Shown here: piece by piece, positions 23,101-34,259 of the stretch | Layout of the letters: each line of letters starts with the position of its first letter | How positions within the stretch are numbered: the first letter of the stretch is position 1 | Made by a program: the position numbers and the translations under genes | Notes under the pieces: model-generated | The model's input: the letters and a program-made list of their open reading frames with translations, nothing else | What the model was told of the DNA's origin: nothing | Database searches by the model: none | Assembly (NCBI GenBank): GCA_038496445.1 | Contig: JALMLS010000062.1 | Location: forward strand, 1-64,000 | Direction: 5' to 3' | DNA length: 64,000 nucleotides | Source of the DNA: Trichosphaerium sp. ATCC 40318 | Lineage: Eukaryota > Discosea > Flabellinia > Trichosidae

Positions 23101-24589
23101 AATACGAGTTCTAAGCGGTGGTCGTTGCTTATTTTAATTTTTGATAAAATGTGCTCGAAAATCAAACTGTTAGGGCTGTTGTCAACAGGTTCAGATGTAC
23201 GGATATCAACACCTTCCCAACTAGGTTTTAGTTAGTTAGAATGTAGGAGAATTTAATATAAAGTACGTACTATGTGCATGGAGTGAGTAGATCTTGTGAC
23301 GAAGTAACTGTCGCTTGTAAGAAATGACGAACGATTGTTGACTTCAAATTGTCGCTCTAAAAAACCATTTAATATTAAATCATCTTTGACTTGTTCATTT
23401 ATTACCTTGGCTTTAAGTGGTTGCAGTAATTCCCATGCTTCCATCAGCTATTTATTATTAGAAGTGATGATAATGGTGGTTGTAGATTTCCATAACAATG
23501 AGAAATAACTTACACGCCGAGCAAAATGTGGAAAGAAGAACCTCTTTTTCTCCATCAAAGTGAATGCATCGCTATTCAAGAAGTTCTTGAATACCTTTTC
23601 CAGTATTTTAGGTAGCTCCTAAAATATTTTTAGAGAACAAGAAAGAACAGTTGATACAACTAAGCGCATTTTGTTTTCAAAAAATAAAAAAATACCTGAA
23701 TTGACATTTTGCCAAAATTTAATTGGATGCATCTCCAGACTTGGTCCATCTTCATCAAGAGACGGATTACAGGTGGTGAGTTTGTAGCGAGTGTTTCACA
23801 TGCTAACTCTATAAGTGTAGCAATCTCTACTTTTGGTATACGCTTAAGAGGGAAACGCTAAATCATCATTAATAACATGTCAAAATGTCATACTTCAATA
23901 TCCGCTCTAAGCGTTTTTTTGAAGTACATAAAACTTGCAAGCTTATTCTCTTGTACTTGCAGTACTGAAATCAAGCGGTTGCTTGGGTTTTTGAAAAAAA
24001 TTGCTTGAAAAATGAAATTTGGCGCTTCTCGGTTGCGTACCACTTTTCTGAGCACGTTGAGTACTTGTTGTGCGCGTGAGGTGTCAATAGAAATGGCAGA
24101 AGTGTACAAGCGTAAAATGCCATCTGATAGTGGACTGCCACGGACATTCTCCAGTGTTTCTTTAAAATGGTCTATGTGGTGAGCGAGCAGTCTGTTACAT
24201 ATTTTGGCGACACTTGAAGGAAATTCGGCTGTATAGTTGCTTAATATGCTCTCGAGTACACGTAATATGATATTTGCTACTTCTGAGGTCGACTAACATG
24301 AAATTGAGAAAAGCCAGTGTATTTTCCGTATTTTATTCCTACCTTTTGCTCGACTATAAAAGCCTGGTCATTCTCAAAACAGAGCGTAAGGAGCGTGAAT
24401 AATTCATTGCATTCAGGCGATAGGCGCAAATAATCTGGCAGTATTTTTTGAAGCGATGTTGGGTTGTCTAGCACTTCCAGGCCTAATATTCGCGTATTAC
24501 GCACTTAAAAAATGTAATTGGCACGTACCAGCCAAAATGTCGTTGGCACCAGACGCATTTAGCTTTCTGGTGAGTGTTTTAGCGTCCAT
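17126..24589 (-). CDS. URB1: URB1/Npa1-like nucleolar pre-60S ribosome assembly factor
   Basis: This giant helical-repeat protein (about 1,900 aa, some 25 short introns) starts MDAKTLTRKLNASGANDILA. The N-terminal third has the Npa1 layout: DNPTSLQKILPDYLRLSP, VANIILRVLESILSNY, and then FHFM-type helices ending in LIFEHILSKIKISNDHRLEL with FFPHFARR before it. Near the C-terminus is the NopRA1-type block around YDPAYMLPLIYRAI and ALKRAMGAG-like helices followed by AMAYSVLRLVLE. In yeast and human this factor acts in early 60S assembly in the nucleolus. The last exon junction is uncertain: a stop follows FTDFDILHVFLV at about 17370, but ESDIGESQKRIITYAKG ending at 17126 is coding-like and is probably the true C-terminus. 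A tRNA-Pro gene lies in the intron 21751-22004. Confidence 0.75.
21800..21870 (-). tRNA. tRNA-Pro (anticodon TGG)
   Basis: The 71-nt cloverleaf is complete. The acceptor GGGATGA pairs with TCGTCCC (one G-T), the D stem is GTGT/GCAC, the anticodon arm GCACG-TTTGGAA-CGTGT gives anticodon TGG, and the T arm is CTGGG-TTCAAGT-CCCAG. No tRNA intron and no encoded CCA are seen. A T5 run follows the 3' end (21791-21795 on the plus strand), as for Pol III termination. It lies inside the 254-nt intron 21751-22004 of URB1, in the same orientation as the host gene. Confidence 0.93.
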
Positions 24590-24846
24590 GAGCTCTTAGT
24601 ATGATCAAATGCGCCACCAGAACGCCTGTCACAGAACTAAAAGCGAAAAAAAAAAAGTCGTCAAAAATCAAGCATAAACAAATGGCGCATACTAGTTTGT
24701 AGCGTACTCTAGTCTTGGTGGTGGCGTGCTACAAATGTGTGTAGACTCACTTTGTACAACTGCTTGACACATGCGCGCAATCAATGCGTTAAACATATGT
24801 TCGCGCTCCTATCGCGTAAACTGCGCCCAATGTACGAAAGAAAAAC

Positions 24847-27117
24847 ATGGGCGCCCAAAAAACCGTTGTACAGCCGCAAATGCCGTCAAAAACGCCTCAG
24901 AAATGCCTAGGTACTAATTTACTATCAATTACAGCATACTTACACAAAATAGTCACACAACTCGCCCACTGTACTTCTGGCATTCAAAAAAGAATCAACA
25001 CGCGTTTTTTGAAAGCGTTGCTCTTGTTAAAGGCATTAAAACGTTCGACGATTGGTATACCATTTTGTACAAGGATATTATCAAAGAAGGAGGTAGAACT
25101 GTACTTAGCAAGTACGTTACCACGTGATAGTGCCTTTTTTTTCTGACAAACTAATTAGGTATGAAGATTCTGTATCTATGGCACTTCAGTACATTTACCC
25201 TTACTACCCTTGGGAGCTATACAAGTTCAGGTATACTTTCGTAAGTTTAAGGGTTATCTCACCGAACTAGCAATGTTCCGTATAAGTACTGGGAGGATCA
25301 GAGACATCAAAGAGCAAAGCTTGAAGATGTTGCAAAACAACTTGGCATTAAAACTTTTGACGGTTGGTACTCAGCCACAAACGAGCGTGTTTCGGAACTA
25401 AAAGCTCATGGACTTCTTTCTAAATATAATGGACGCCTTGCTGTAATGCTGGAGCAAGTATATCCATCTTATGAATGGAACGTGCTTGAGTTTGGGTACA
25501 CCTTTAGATGGTTTTTAGAAGGATCCTAACACGCTTATTCAGAATTGCTCCAAGGAATCATTGGAATGATGTACCCAATCAAACAGCAATGTTTGATGAC
25601 GTAGGAGAGTATTTAGGTATAACTACACTTGAGGGTTGGACGCAGCTCAATAAACAAGACTTACAAATGCATGGATTGATGCCTATTCTCAAAAAGTACT
25701 TCTTTTTCAGCGCAGTGTAAGTGACAATATACTAAGTGTATATAGGTATAATCTAGATTATGTAAAGACTCTCCAGGGTGTTTATCCTGACTTTAAATGG
25801 TCTTCACATAAGTTCAAGTACGGTTACTATGTTATGTCCGCAAACTTATCTGTTAATGTTTTTTGTTGCAGAAAGCAACCTCCAAAACACGTGGTGTTGA
25901 AACAGATATTAAAACTGGAAGTTATTGCGAAGCGGTTAGGTATAAAGGTCATGGATGACTGGTCTACAATTGCAACTGATAAAATTGCTAAGTTTGATGG
26001 ATTAAGTATTCTCAAAAAGTACGATAAGCACTGTTTTCTCAATATTTAATACATTGATTTTAGGTACAACTGGTCCTTTACTCAATTGTTAAGTTCAGTA
26101 TTTCCTCGTTTCAACGTTGGAGCAAAGTACAAAGTATTATAGACACGAGTATTTTAACTTACGAGTCTTTACGGTAGAACACCCAACTACTACTGGCAGA
26201 ACACTACAAATGTCAAAGAATTTTTATTTTTCGCCAAGAAAAAACTTGAAATAAGCAAACCAGAAGATTGGTACGTTCCACTCTTACTAACAGTCAAAAC
26301 TGATTTCTATATATAGGTACCGGATATCTCACAATCAACTGAGCAACATTGGTGGATACGGTATTCTAAAATACTACCCACGTGCATTACACGTGGGATT
26401 TCCAGAGATATCATGGGATTGGTCAAAGTTTCAATTTGGTCACAGAAAGGCAGTGCAACGGTGAGAAAGGAGCTAGTGTATTAAAAACTTGTGTAACTAA
26501 TACGTGTCTTTAGGTGTATGTATAAATGCATTAAATTAATATTTCCAGATGCTACTGTACTTGAAGAGCATGCATTTACAGTACAAAGTCATGGCAATTG
26601 TATAGTAACAGTGGACGTGTATGTTGTAGAACATAACTTGGCTATAGAGTACCAAGGTTAGTTGTCTCTTTTGTACATTCAGATCTCGAAAATGTGACTG
26701 CGTTGTTTTGTACTTAAACCGTATACTAGGTGAGCATCACTACTACGACGTCCTTCATTTTTCTCCTTCTGTACGTCTTGACCTATATAATGATAACTTT
26801 CACTAACGTAACGTAGGTTATATATGAAGCACGTGATGTTGAAAAGCAAGCGTTATGTGAAGAAAAGGGTATAACGTTAGTACCTATACCATATTGGTGG
26901 CGTGACAATGATATCGAAACGCTTAAGGCCACATTGAAATATTATAAAAACGGCTTGGATTTGGATGTTCAACAAAGTGCAGAGCCACTGTTAGTTGATG
27001 CAACTAGGATTCACGGTAAAAAAAGTACGTTTTTCTTTAAGCTTGGTTGCAATGTTGAGCTTTTTCATAGATGCAAGAATGATGTATGCTGCACCGCTAC
27101 TAGCAAGTAGCAATTAA
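24847..27117 (+). CDS. Tandem-repeat protein with C-terminal PD-(D/E)XK-like nuclease domain
   Basis: About 600 aa of tandem repeats follow the pattern W...N(Q)..F...A..LGIK..DDWY.I...I...GG..LLSKY, then ..L...VYP.Y.W...KF. Four or more copies are readable: SVALVKGIKTFDDWYTILYK; VAKQLGIKTFDGWYSATNE; EYLGITTLEGWTQLNK; IAKRLGIKVMDDWSTIATD; and LEISKPEDWYRISHNQ. The end of the protein changes to VTVDVYVVEHNLAIEYQGEH and, after two introns, ARDVEKQALCEEKGITLVPI then PYWW, the layout of DUF559/Vsr-like nuclease folds (D...ExQ...). Similar repeat-plus-nuclease proteins are known from several protists and fungi with no established role. The first exon is uncertain: MGAQKTVVQPQMPS at 24847 is plausible, but its splice into YFWHSKKNQHAFFE is unresolved. 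It ends ...MMYAAPLLASSN. Confidence 0.7.
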
Positions 27118-27365
27118 GAAATTGTAATAAATTGTAAAAATAGTCACAAAAAAACCCGTGATTTTAGAGCTTCTAACAAATACTAAGGAGTAGCCACAAT
27201 CCCAGTTGGCAACAGTTATGTTTTCTTTTCTTATTTTTTCATGGACAATTGTGGTAACGCAAGAAAGTTGTCCACACGCACAATTGGTTTTTTGAAGAAA
27301 AAAAAAAGCTAATTTCGCCAAAAAAATGTTGAATTGGAGCTGGTAGTCATTCAAACGCCAACAAC

Positions 27366-30300
27366 ATGGACTTCTTAGCAACAATATCAGACCATGCTCC
27401 TTTCGCTCATGCTCTTTTTTCTCAAGTGTCGAACGGCCAACCAGTGGTACAAAAGAGCTACAAGCAACAATCACTGGTGCGTAGAGCGCGTGTGAACAAA
27501 CCACGTAGGCGCCAAGTAACAAATCACCGAAAAAATCGTACAGGCGCTAAAAAGCGCACGCCACCATCAAAGCAAGCAAATGAGCGCCGTAGAACTAACA
27601 CAAACAAAAAACCTCGGTACGCTCGCTTTAAATAGATTTTACGTTCCCTTACGCCCTGGTAGTCAACTGACGCTCACAAACAAAGAAAAACAGGTTTGGG
27701 ACAAGGACGTTAAAAGTTTATTTCAACCCGTGACGCCAATCAAGCCTTCACCTGCTCAAAGGGACTGGGAGGTTGTAAGAGTATTTGTTTCTTCAACATT
27801 TACCGATTTTCATGCTGAAAGAGAGGTACAAAAAAGAGATCTTTCAAAAAACCATTATTGTATTTTGTAACGGTTTTGTAGATTTTAGTGAAAAAAGTGT
27901 TCCCAGAGCTCAGAGAATGGTGTCAAAAGCGGCGGCTTCGTCTAATTGAAGTAGATCTTAGGTATGATCTAGCAAGCGAGTGTACACCGTTTTAATCCAC
28001 GTGGTTTAGGTGTGGTATTCCTGAGTTTACACCAACCGGTGAAGTACTTTCTATTTGCCTCAAGGAGATTGAGCGATGCCAAAAACAGAATGGTCACGTA
28101 TTCTTTGTTAACTTACTATCTCATCGTTATGGTTGGGTACCAGAAATGAAGCATGTGCCGCCACACGTGCAATACAAATACAACTGGGTATGTGTAAAGC
28201 AAGAAGATGGAAATGAGGTTAAAGTTCTTCGTAGGTTGAAGGTTTTTCGGTTACTGCTATGGAAATACTACAAGGCGCATTCCTTAACCGTAAGTACATA
28301 TAGCCTTTGAATCTATATTTTGTGTTAAGATAGAACAATACAGGTAACCCGAACGCTTCCTTCTACTTCAGGAAACAAGAAGCGATTGATACTTTACCAC
28401 AAGATGAATCAATTAGAAGTAAATTCTTAGATACACCTGAAAATATTCGAAAAATAACAAGTACACGTGTTCTCTTATATTTCCTGTTTTAACCGTTCAA
28501 ATTAGTATTAAAACAAAAGATAAAACAGCGTTTCGATAAGGACCAAGTCCATGAGTACACATGTGCTTTCGATGGTGTTGACGCACATGAAAAACCTATG
28601 ATGAAAAATTTAGAAGAATTCTCCAAATCAGTGCTGAATCATCTCAAGAGTAACATTGAACGTAAATATCCTTTTGAAGGTCTTCCATCGGATCTATTAA
28701 AAGCTGAAACTGAAGTGCATAATGATTTTATGAATAACAGAATGCCTTCTATTCTTTACAGCCAACAAGATTTTATTAAATATCTCATCAAAGAAATCAT
28801 ACCAAAATCGACCGATGTACGTCATACATCGATTCATTATTTACTTACGATAGAAATATAGTCTTATTTTGTCACTGGAAAGCCTGGTTCGGGATGTTCA
28901 TCATTCGTTGGATACATGGCAAAGGCGTACAAGAAAAAAACTTCTTGGAAAGTTTTTACACATTTTATTGGTGCTGTAAGTCTAGTCTTTGTTGTCATCT
29001 TTTTTTTAACTTAGTGATGCCTTAGACACCTGCATCTTCTTCGCAAAGAAATATTCTTACTCGCTTGTGTGGTTTCTTTGGTACACCTCTGAAGAAAATG
29101 GAGGAACTCTCACTAGACGATTTGGCAGCGATTTTAATGCTTCACTATCAACGTGTAAATAACGGCTCACAAAACTACATGATTATCATAGGTAACGACA
29201 TGAGTATAAGCTTACACACGATCACTCTAAACTGACATTTTTAGATCATCCTGATAGAATTATCCAAGAGGATGCGCGGAGCCCACTTTGGTTTATTGAA
29301 CCTAAAAACTCAAAGAACCTAACATTTGTGTACGGTGGTAAACCAACAGGGGATGCTCCTCTGTTAGCAAAATTAGAAAGCTTAGATGTTATGCCACTGG
29401 AAAAATCGCATGCTAAAGTAATAATATCGCAAACACTAAAGCAGTACAACAAGAAGCTAAGTGACGATCAAGTACGGAAAAAAACAAGAAAAACTGTGTT
29501 CTTATGTAAACTGCAATTGTCTTTCAGCTCATCATCTGCGCTTTAGATGAAGTGTTTGCTGGATAAAAAGGATATAGTGGTACCTCTATACCTATCAGCA
29601 GCCTGTGAACAGATAAGGATATTCGGTATTTTCGAACAATTGACAAGCTTGATCAAGTCAATGCCTGAAACATTAAATGAACTTTTATCTTGGATTTTGC
29701 TTCAACTTGAAAAAGACTACGGAAAAGTAGCTGTTCGAAAGCTGTTGTCTCTCCTATCATTCTCCAAGAATGGATTACTTGAATCTGAAGTTCTTGATCT
29801 ACTTGGAGAGGGTGATACACCGTACCCTCAAGCAAACTGGCTGCCATTATACAGCGTATAATAGAATACTTTTTCTTCCAAAAAAAAAGTTAACTGTATG
29901 TGTAGACCTTGAAACGCTTCTTAACAAGTGGTGGTGCAAATGGATTGATCCGATTTTATCACAAGTCATTCCTAGAATCAGTCAAGAGTAGTTACAATCT
30001 CACTGACACAAGTGTAAAATCAGGTTTCCAAGCTACACTCTCCAATTACTTTAAGGTGCGCTGAAAAGAATAAAAACCTTAACACGTTTCCTCAACCTCC
30101 TGGTTGACATGTTGCAAACAAGTTTAAAATACTCTTCTAATAAGACTTACACAAATTTAGAGTAAACCTAAGAGCGATACAAGAATGATAGAAGAGCTGC
30201 CTTTCCTTCTTGAGGAGCTCGTAACAAGTGGAAAGGTAGAAGGTATTGAACTTGCCAAGTGTATATCAGGACACGGCGTTTTCGATTATTACTACAATCC

Positions 30301-31842
30301 TACGACGAAATACATGCTGTACAGACTATGGCTTGCTTCAGGTTGTATCGATCAAGTGGGAAAACTTCATAAAGGTACGCTACCAAGAGCAAACAGAACT
30401 TCTTTTTTCATTGTCAAAATACTCAAGCTGGAATTAGAGAACTGCCTTTCGCACTTTACTGATGACGATAATGTTGAAGAAAGAGCAATGATGCATTTCA
30501 GAGTTGCAGAGCTACTACTATACCTTGGAGCATACAAGGTAGTAATTATATTATAATTTGAGCCACAGCCCGAGTATTTCTTGGTTCTACTCCATCGTTC
30601 TTTATTGACTTTTTTTGGTTTAGGATGCAAGACCAATTGTTGAAGATGCTATTAGGCGTGTAGATAAAGTTAATTTTGGTAATACAGAAAGTCATGCTTA
30701 TTGCGTTAATGTATTGGCACGTATTGTTGAAAAACTAGGTGAAGAAGATAAAGCGTTTGAGCTATACAACAAGTAAGTATCTTTCTCTTTTCCTATTTTT
30801 TTAGTCATTTATTCACTTCTTTTTATAGAGCTTTGAAGATACGTAAACGTGTTTATGGGTATAACCATATGCTTGTTTCAAACAGTTTGAATAATATAGC
30901 TGTTTTCCATCAAGTCCACAAACGTCCTTGGGATGCACTACCTGGTACGAAAAATCTTATTTTTTTCTTTGTTTCAGACTTTTAGTCTTTTGTTTTTCAT
31001 CGGTGTTGGCTTACCATACCCCTTAGTTTTCAAAGAAGCGTTAAAAATTACAGAAAAAATTCTTGGTAAAGATGATCCTGAAGTAGCTGATTTGTTGAAT
31101 AATATGGGACAAATTTATGGAAGGTAAAAGAAATCTTGTAGTTTGCTTTCAGAAATTCAGACATATATTGACGACTTTGTACCTATTTAGAGAAAAGAAG
31201 TATGAAGAAGCAATAGAGATATTCGAAAGGGCATTAGAAATAAGAAAAGCAAAACAAGGAGAACATCCAAAAAAAGCAGCAACGTAAGATAAGAAAACAT
31301 TCACAACTTTTTACTTTGTTATTTTTCTCAAACTCACTTTGACTCTTACTTTTAGCCTTTCTAATATGGGTAATATGTACGGCGCTATGGGCAAAGATCT
31401 TGACGATGGAAAGCTACTTGAAAAAGCATTAGAGCTTCACTCAGACGCTTATGACATTGAAGTCAAGGTACCACGAACTGATTTTTTTTTTACTTGCATC
31501 AACAAAAAAAGATGATCTATTAGTATTAATACTAATGCTGTTCATCCCTAGATCTATGGTATAAGACATCCGCGAATTGCAGAAGTATTCATAAATTGTG
31601 GATGCGTGCAAGTATCTCTTGGTGATGGTGGTGCAGTTTTCGCATTCAAAGAAGCTCATGATATTAGGTAAAAGCTACCGTTTTTTTTTTTGAAATCACG
31701 TGATTGTTAACACTGTTTTTTTTTTAGAGTAAAGGCTTTCGGTCATGATCACAGGTTGACAAAAGAAGCAAAAAAGTATGTTGATGATAACACAGAAGCA
31801 GATTACTACGGCGCTTCTATAGTACATAGAAAGTGTTTTTAA
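27366..31842 (+). CDS. DUF4062-STAND NTPase-TPR protein (nephrocystin-3/NLR-like)
   Basis: About 1,190 aa in three blocks. First, a very basic N-terminus (RRARVNKPRRRQ) and the DUF4062 motif VRVFVSSTFTDFHAERE with HVFFVNLLSHRYGWVPE. Second, a STAND-type NTPase: YFVTGKPGSGCSSFVGYM in the P-loop position and NYMIIIDHPDRI as Walker B. The invariant Walker A lysine is a cysteine (TGT), so nucleotide binding may be lost. Third, kinesin-light-chain type TPRs, e.g. PEVADLLNNMGQIYGREKKY and EEAIEIFERALEIRKA. Proteins of this layout act as sensors or scaffolds (NPHP3, NLR-like immunity proteins). A 19-nt intron (27617-27635) is required if the ATG at 27366 is used; the ATG at 27580 is the alternative. 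There are more than a dozen other short introns. It ends ...ASIVHRKCF. Confidence 0.85.
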
Positions 31843-32398
31843 AAATATCAATAAAGAAAATGGTTTCATTGTTTTAGCTTTGCGTTTGTTTCTGTTTTAC
31901 TCCCTTCACCTTGGTTTTTGATAACAAGCACTGGCTATTTAGGTGCGCTAAGTAGGTGTTATTTTACATACAAACTTGCAAGGAGTTAACTTGTGCTTCG
32001 CTCGTCCTATTGACATGCACCTGGTCTGAAAATGAACACGTTTGCACAACCACTGGCACCAAAACCGGCAATAGCTGCAGCTTTAAGGACGCTAGTTTGT
32101 GATGTTCCAAATTTATTAGAAAGCTACTACACTGAGGTTCCATTAAACTTTGTTAAGAAGAAACACTGGTTGTATAGGCTACTAACTTTCCATTCTCCAA
32201 TAAGTTGAATACCATACAGAGTGTCATCACATTGAGGACCGTCTGGGCTGTTAGAGAGATTAGCAATAGTCACTTCTAATTGTATGAGTACCGAAGAGGG
32301 TTAACGGCATCTGTATATACTGGCTTAGTATAGTAGTTTAGTTTAGGGATGTAAAGGCAACAGTTGATTGGATCACCTTAAACAAAGTTAAACTTTTT
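31843..32398. other. Spacer with an orphan 59-codon ORF
   Basis: A plus-strand ORF at 32032-32208 begins MNTFAQPLAPKPAIAAAL and reads PNLLESYYTEVPLNFVKKKH before a stop. It looks coding-like but has no recognisable continuation. On the minus strand at about 32185-32280 the frame SNSPDGPQCDDTLYGIQLIG also looks coding-like. Either could be a gene fragment or an unrecognised exon. The rest is AT-rich. Confidence 0.3.
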
Positions 32399-32926
32399 TT
32401 AGTAAATCTGAAATAACTCGAGTGCTAGCTTACTCTGCTCGATATTTTTCTTTTCTTCCTTTGCTACGCTTACTTTATTATCATTGGAAGATTCTATCGT
32501 CTTTTCAGAAGACGAATAGTCGAATGAACCTACAATAATTAAACTAACATTCCCAAATGAAGCTAATTTTGTTTTGTTTAATTAAAACTAAATTGCATAC
32601 CACAGTATTCGCAATCCACAGTAAACCATTGTTTTCTTAATTGTGCCCATCCAGTAATAGCGGAAGAGCAATAGTAGGCAGTACACGCAACACCCCAGAG
32701 ACCTGTAAGAGATTAATAGGACAAATAACACAAGGGAAGTCGACAGGTTTTTTTTTTTGTGCCAAACACGTGCTCAAACGTTAGTACCTTTTTGAGCGGC
32801 GTTCTCGTATTCGCAGCAGTAGTAGCCATCTAAAAAAACAAATTACCCTCGAGAAATTAGTACTATGAGCTTACTTGCGGTTAAAGCAAAGCAAATCAAA
32901 AACAAAGAAAGCAGCAGATACTTCAT
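32399..32926 (-). CDS. Small secreted cysteine-rich protein
   Basis: Four exons encode about 120 aa. MKYLLLSLFLICFALTA is a clear signal peptide. It joins GYYCCEYENAAQKG, then LWGVACTAYYCSSAITGW with KQWFTVDCEYCG, a cysteine-rich core of six or seven cysteines. An acidic/lysine tail (EKTIESSNDNK...) ends ...LELFQIY. Donors are GTAAGC, GTACTA and GTATGC; acceptors are TAG/CAG. The cysteine spacing matches no family I know. About 650 bp away and divergent lies a defensin-like secreted peptide, so the pair may be functionally related (inference). Confidence 0.65.
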
Positions 32927-33572
32927 TTGAGGTAGTTTACAAAAAAACAGTAATAGAGAAGACTATTGACGCGCTTTCGGTAGTCAAGTTCGAAAGTCCA
33001 AGATAGTAGGTACATCTAAATAGAGCGACATAGGTTCGTTCTATTGGAGGTCTATTATACTAAAGTCAGCAAGGTTAAGGCTTTAGAGCTACAACAATTT
33101 GCAAGTGAAGCTTCGGTTAGCAATCCAACTAAGTTAGTACTAAATTAGTCTGAACACGCCACCTAGAAATGTCAAAACAAAATTTTCGAACACGTTTTTC
33201 ATGAATCCTTGCAACCCATGGTTTAAATAAGATAAATGTACGCGTGGCGCTTCTTTATAGACGTCAGGATAGCCGGGTCTTTATTTGTTCCGTGGTATTT
33301 CAATTATTCTGTAACCAACAGAAAATACACAACAATTACCCCTATGCGAAACAGCGTGTACTGTCTTAACTTCCACGTGCATGAGCATTTGCACTTGTGA
33401 GGACAGCCTGAAATTTTGCGAATTATTTTGTTCACTTAGCTGCACGTACGCGATTAGCACAAACCCACCCATTGCAGTGTAAGCATGGCTACTAAAATAA
33501 ACCAGAAAATGTGCACGTGAATCTAAACGGTTTTTTATGCTGTCATAAAAAGTAAACCACCAACTCATAAAC
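32927..33572. other. Divergent promoter spacer between two secreted-peptide genes
   Basis: About 645 bp lie between the start codons of the cysteine-rich protein (-) and the defensin-like peptide (+). CACGTG occurs near 33374 and 33511. A minus-strand ORF of 97 codons (33281-33574) has no domain signal and is taken as chance. Nothing else was recognised. Confidence 0.45.
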
Positions 33573-33895
33573 ATGCGCTCTGGGTACGTCCCTTACCCTC
33601 TCACTTCTACCTTCGCTCTTGCTAATAGACTTGTAGACTTTTCTGCCTTGTACTTCTCTCTCTCTTCGTTGTAGCCTACTCGCTAACTTGTGACCTGTGC
33701 GGAACTAGAGACTGTTGTAAACCTACAGCATGCTCCATTTACTGCCGCCAGATTGGCAAAGCCGGCGGATCATGCGACTACAGTGATAGAGAAAACCGTT
33801 GCATCTGCTACTGTTACCAAAAAGAGGACCAAAGCGATGTACCAATACGTTTAGAAATTCTTGAAGAAATGTCATCCAAGAAGGCTAACGAATAA
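33573..33895 (+). CDS. Secreted defensin-like peptide (CS-alpha-beta pattern)
   Basis: Two exons are joined over a 53-nt intron (33584-33636; donor GTACGT, acceptor TTGTAG). The product is about 89 aa: signal peptide MRSGLFCLVLLSLFVVAYS, then LTCDLCGTRDCCKPTACS and IYCRQIGKAGGSCDY, with CICYC shortly after, and a charged tail ending EEMSSKKANE. The central C-xxx-C ... G-x-C ... C-x-C arrangement, with GGxC after a short helix, is the CS-alpha-beta pattern of arthropod, fungal and plant defensins. Two to four extra cysteines precede and follow it. Known members are antimicrobial; here the role is inferred from pattern alone. The acidic/basic C-terminal tail is unusual and might be a cleaved propeptide. 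Confidence 0.72.
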
Positions 33896-34259
33896 CTGTA
33901 CCCCTTTGTAGCCTTTTTTGGGCCTCTGGAATAAAACCAACGAATCCTATGTTAAGCAGGTAGTTATGCTACGCGTTTAGATTACTTCAGAAAGAGGTAA
34001 ACATGTAAAAAAGGTCACAACGTGACACTATACCCGCAATTTATTTTATTCGCTATCAATGAATTTTAACAAATTTTTCTTTCGTAAATTACGATCGTCT
34101 ACGGCTTTTTTGTCTTTTCACATTACCCACACTACTTCACCACCTTATGTATCACCGATTGCAGTCATTTGATGGAACAACTTAACCGCTTTTTTGTAAG
34201 CGAACTTTTTAAATACCCCCAAATACTGTTATAACAAAGGCAACGTGTAGTGTGGCCAA
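33896..34259. other. Spacer, nothing recognised
   Basis: About 360 bp lie between the defensin-like gene and CENP-N, both on the plus strand. It holds the 3' UTR of the former (GGAATAAAACC shortly after the stop) and the promoter of the latter. No gene or repeat is seen. Confidence 0.4.
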
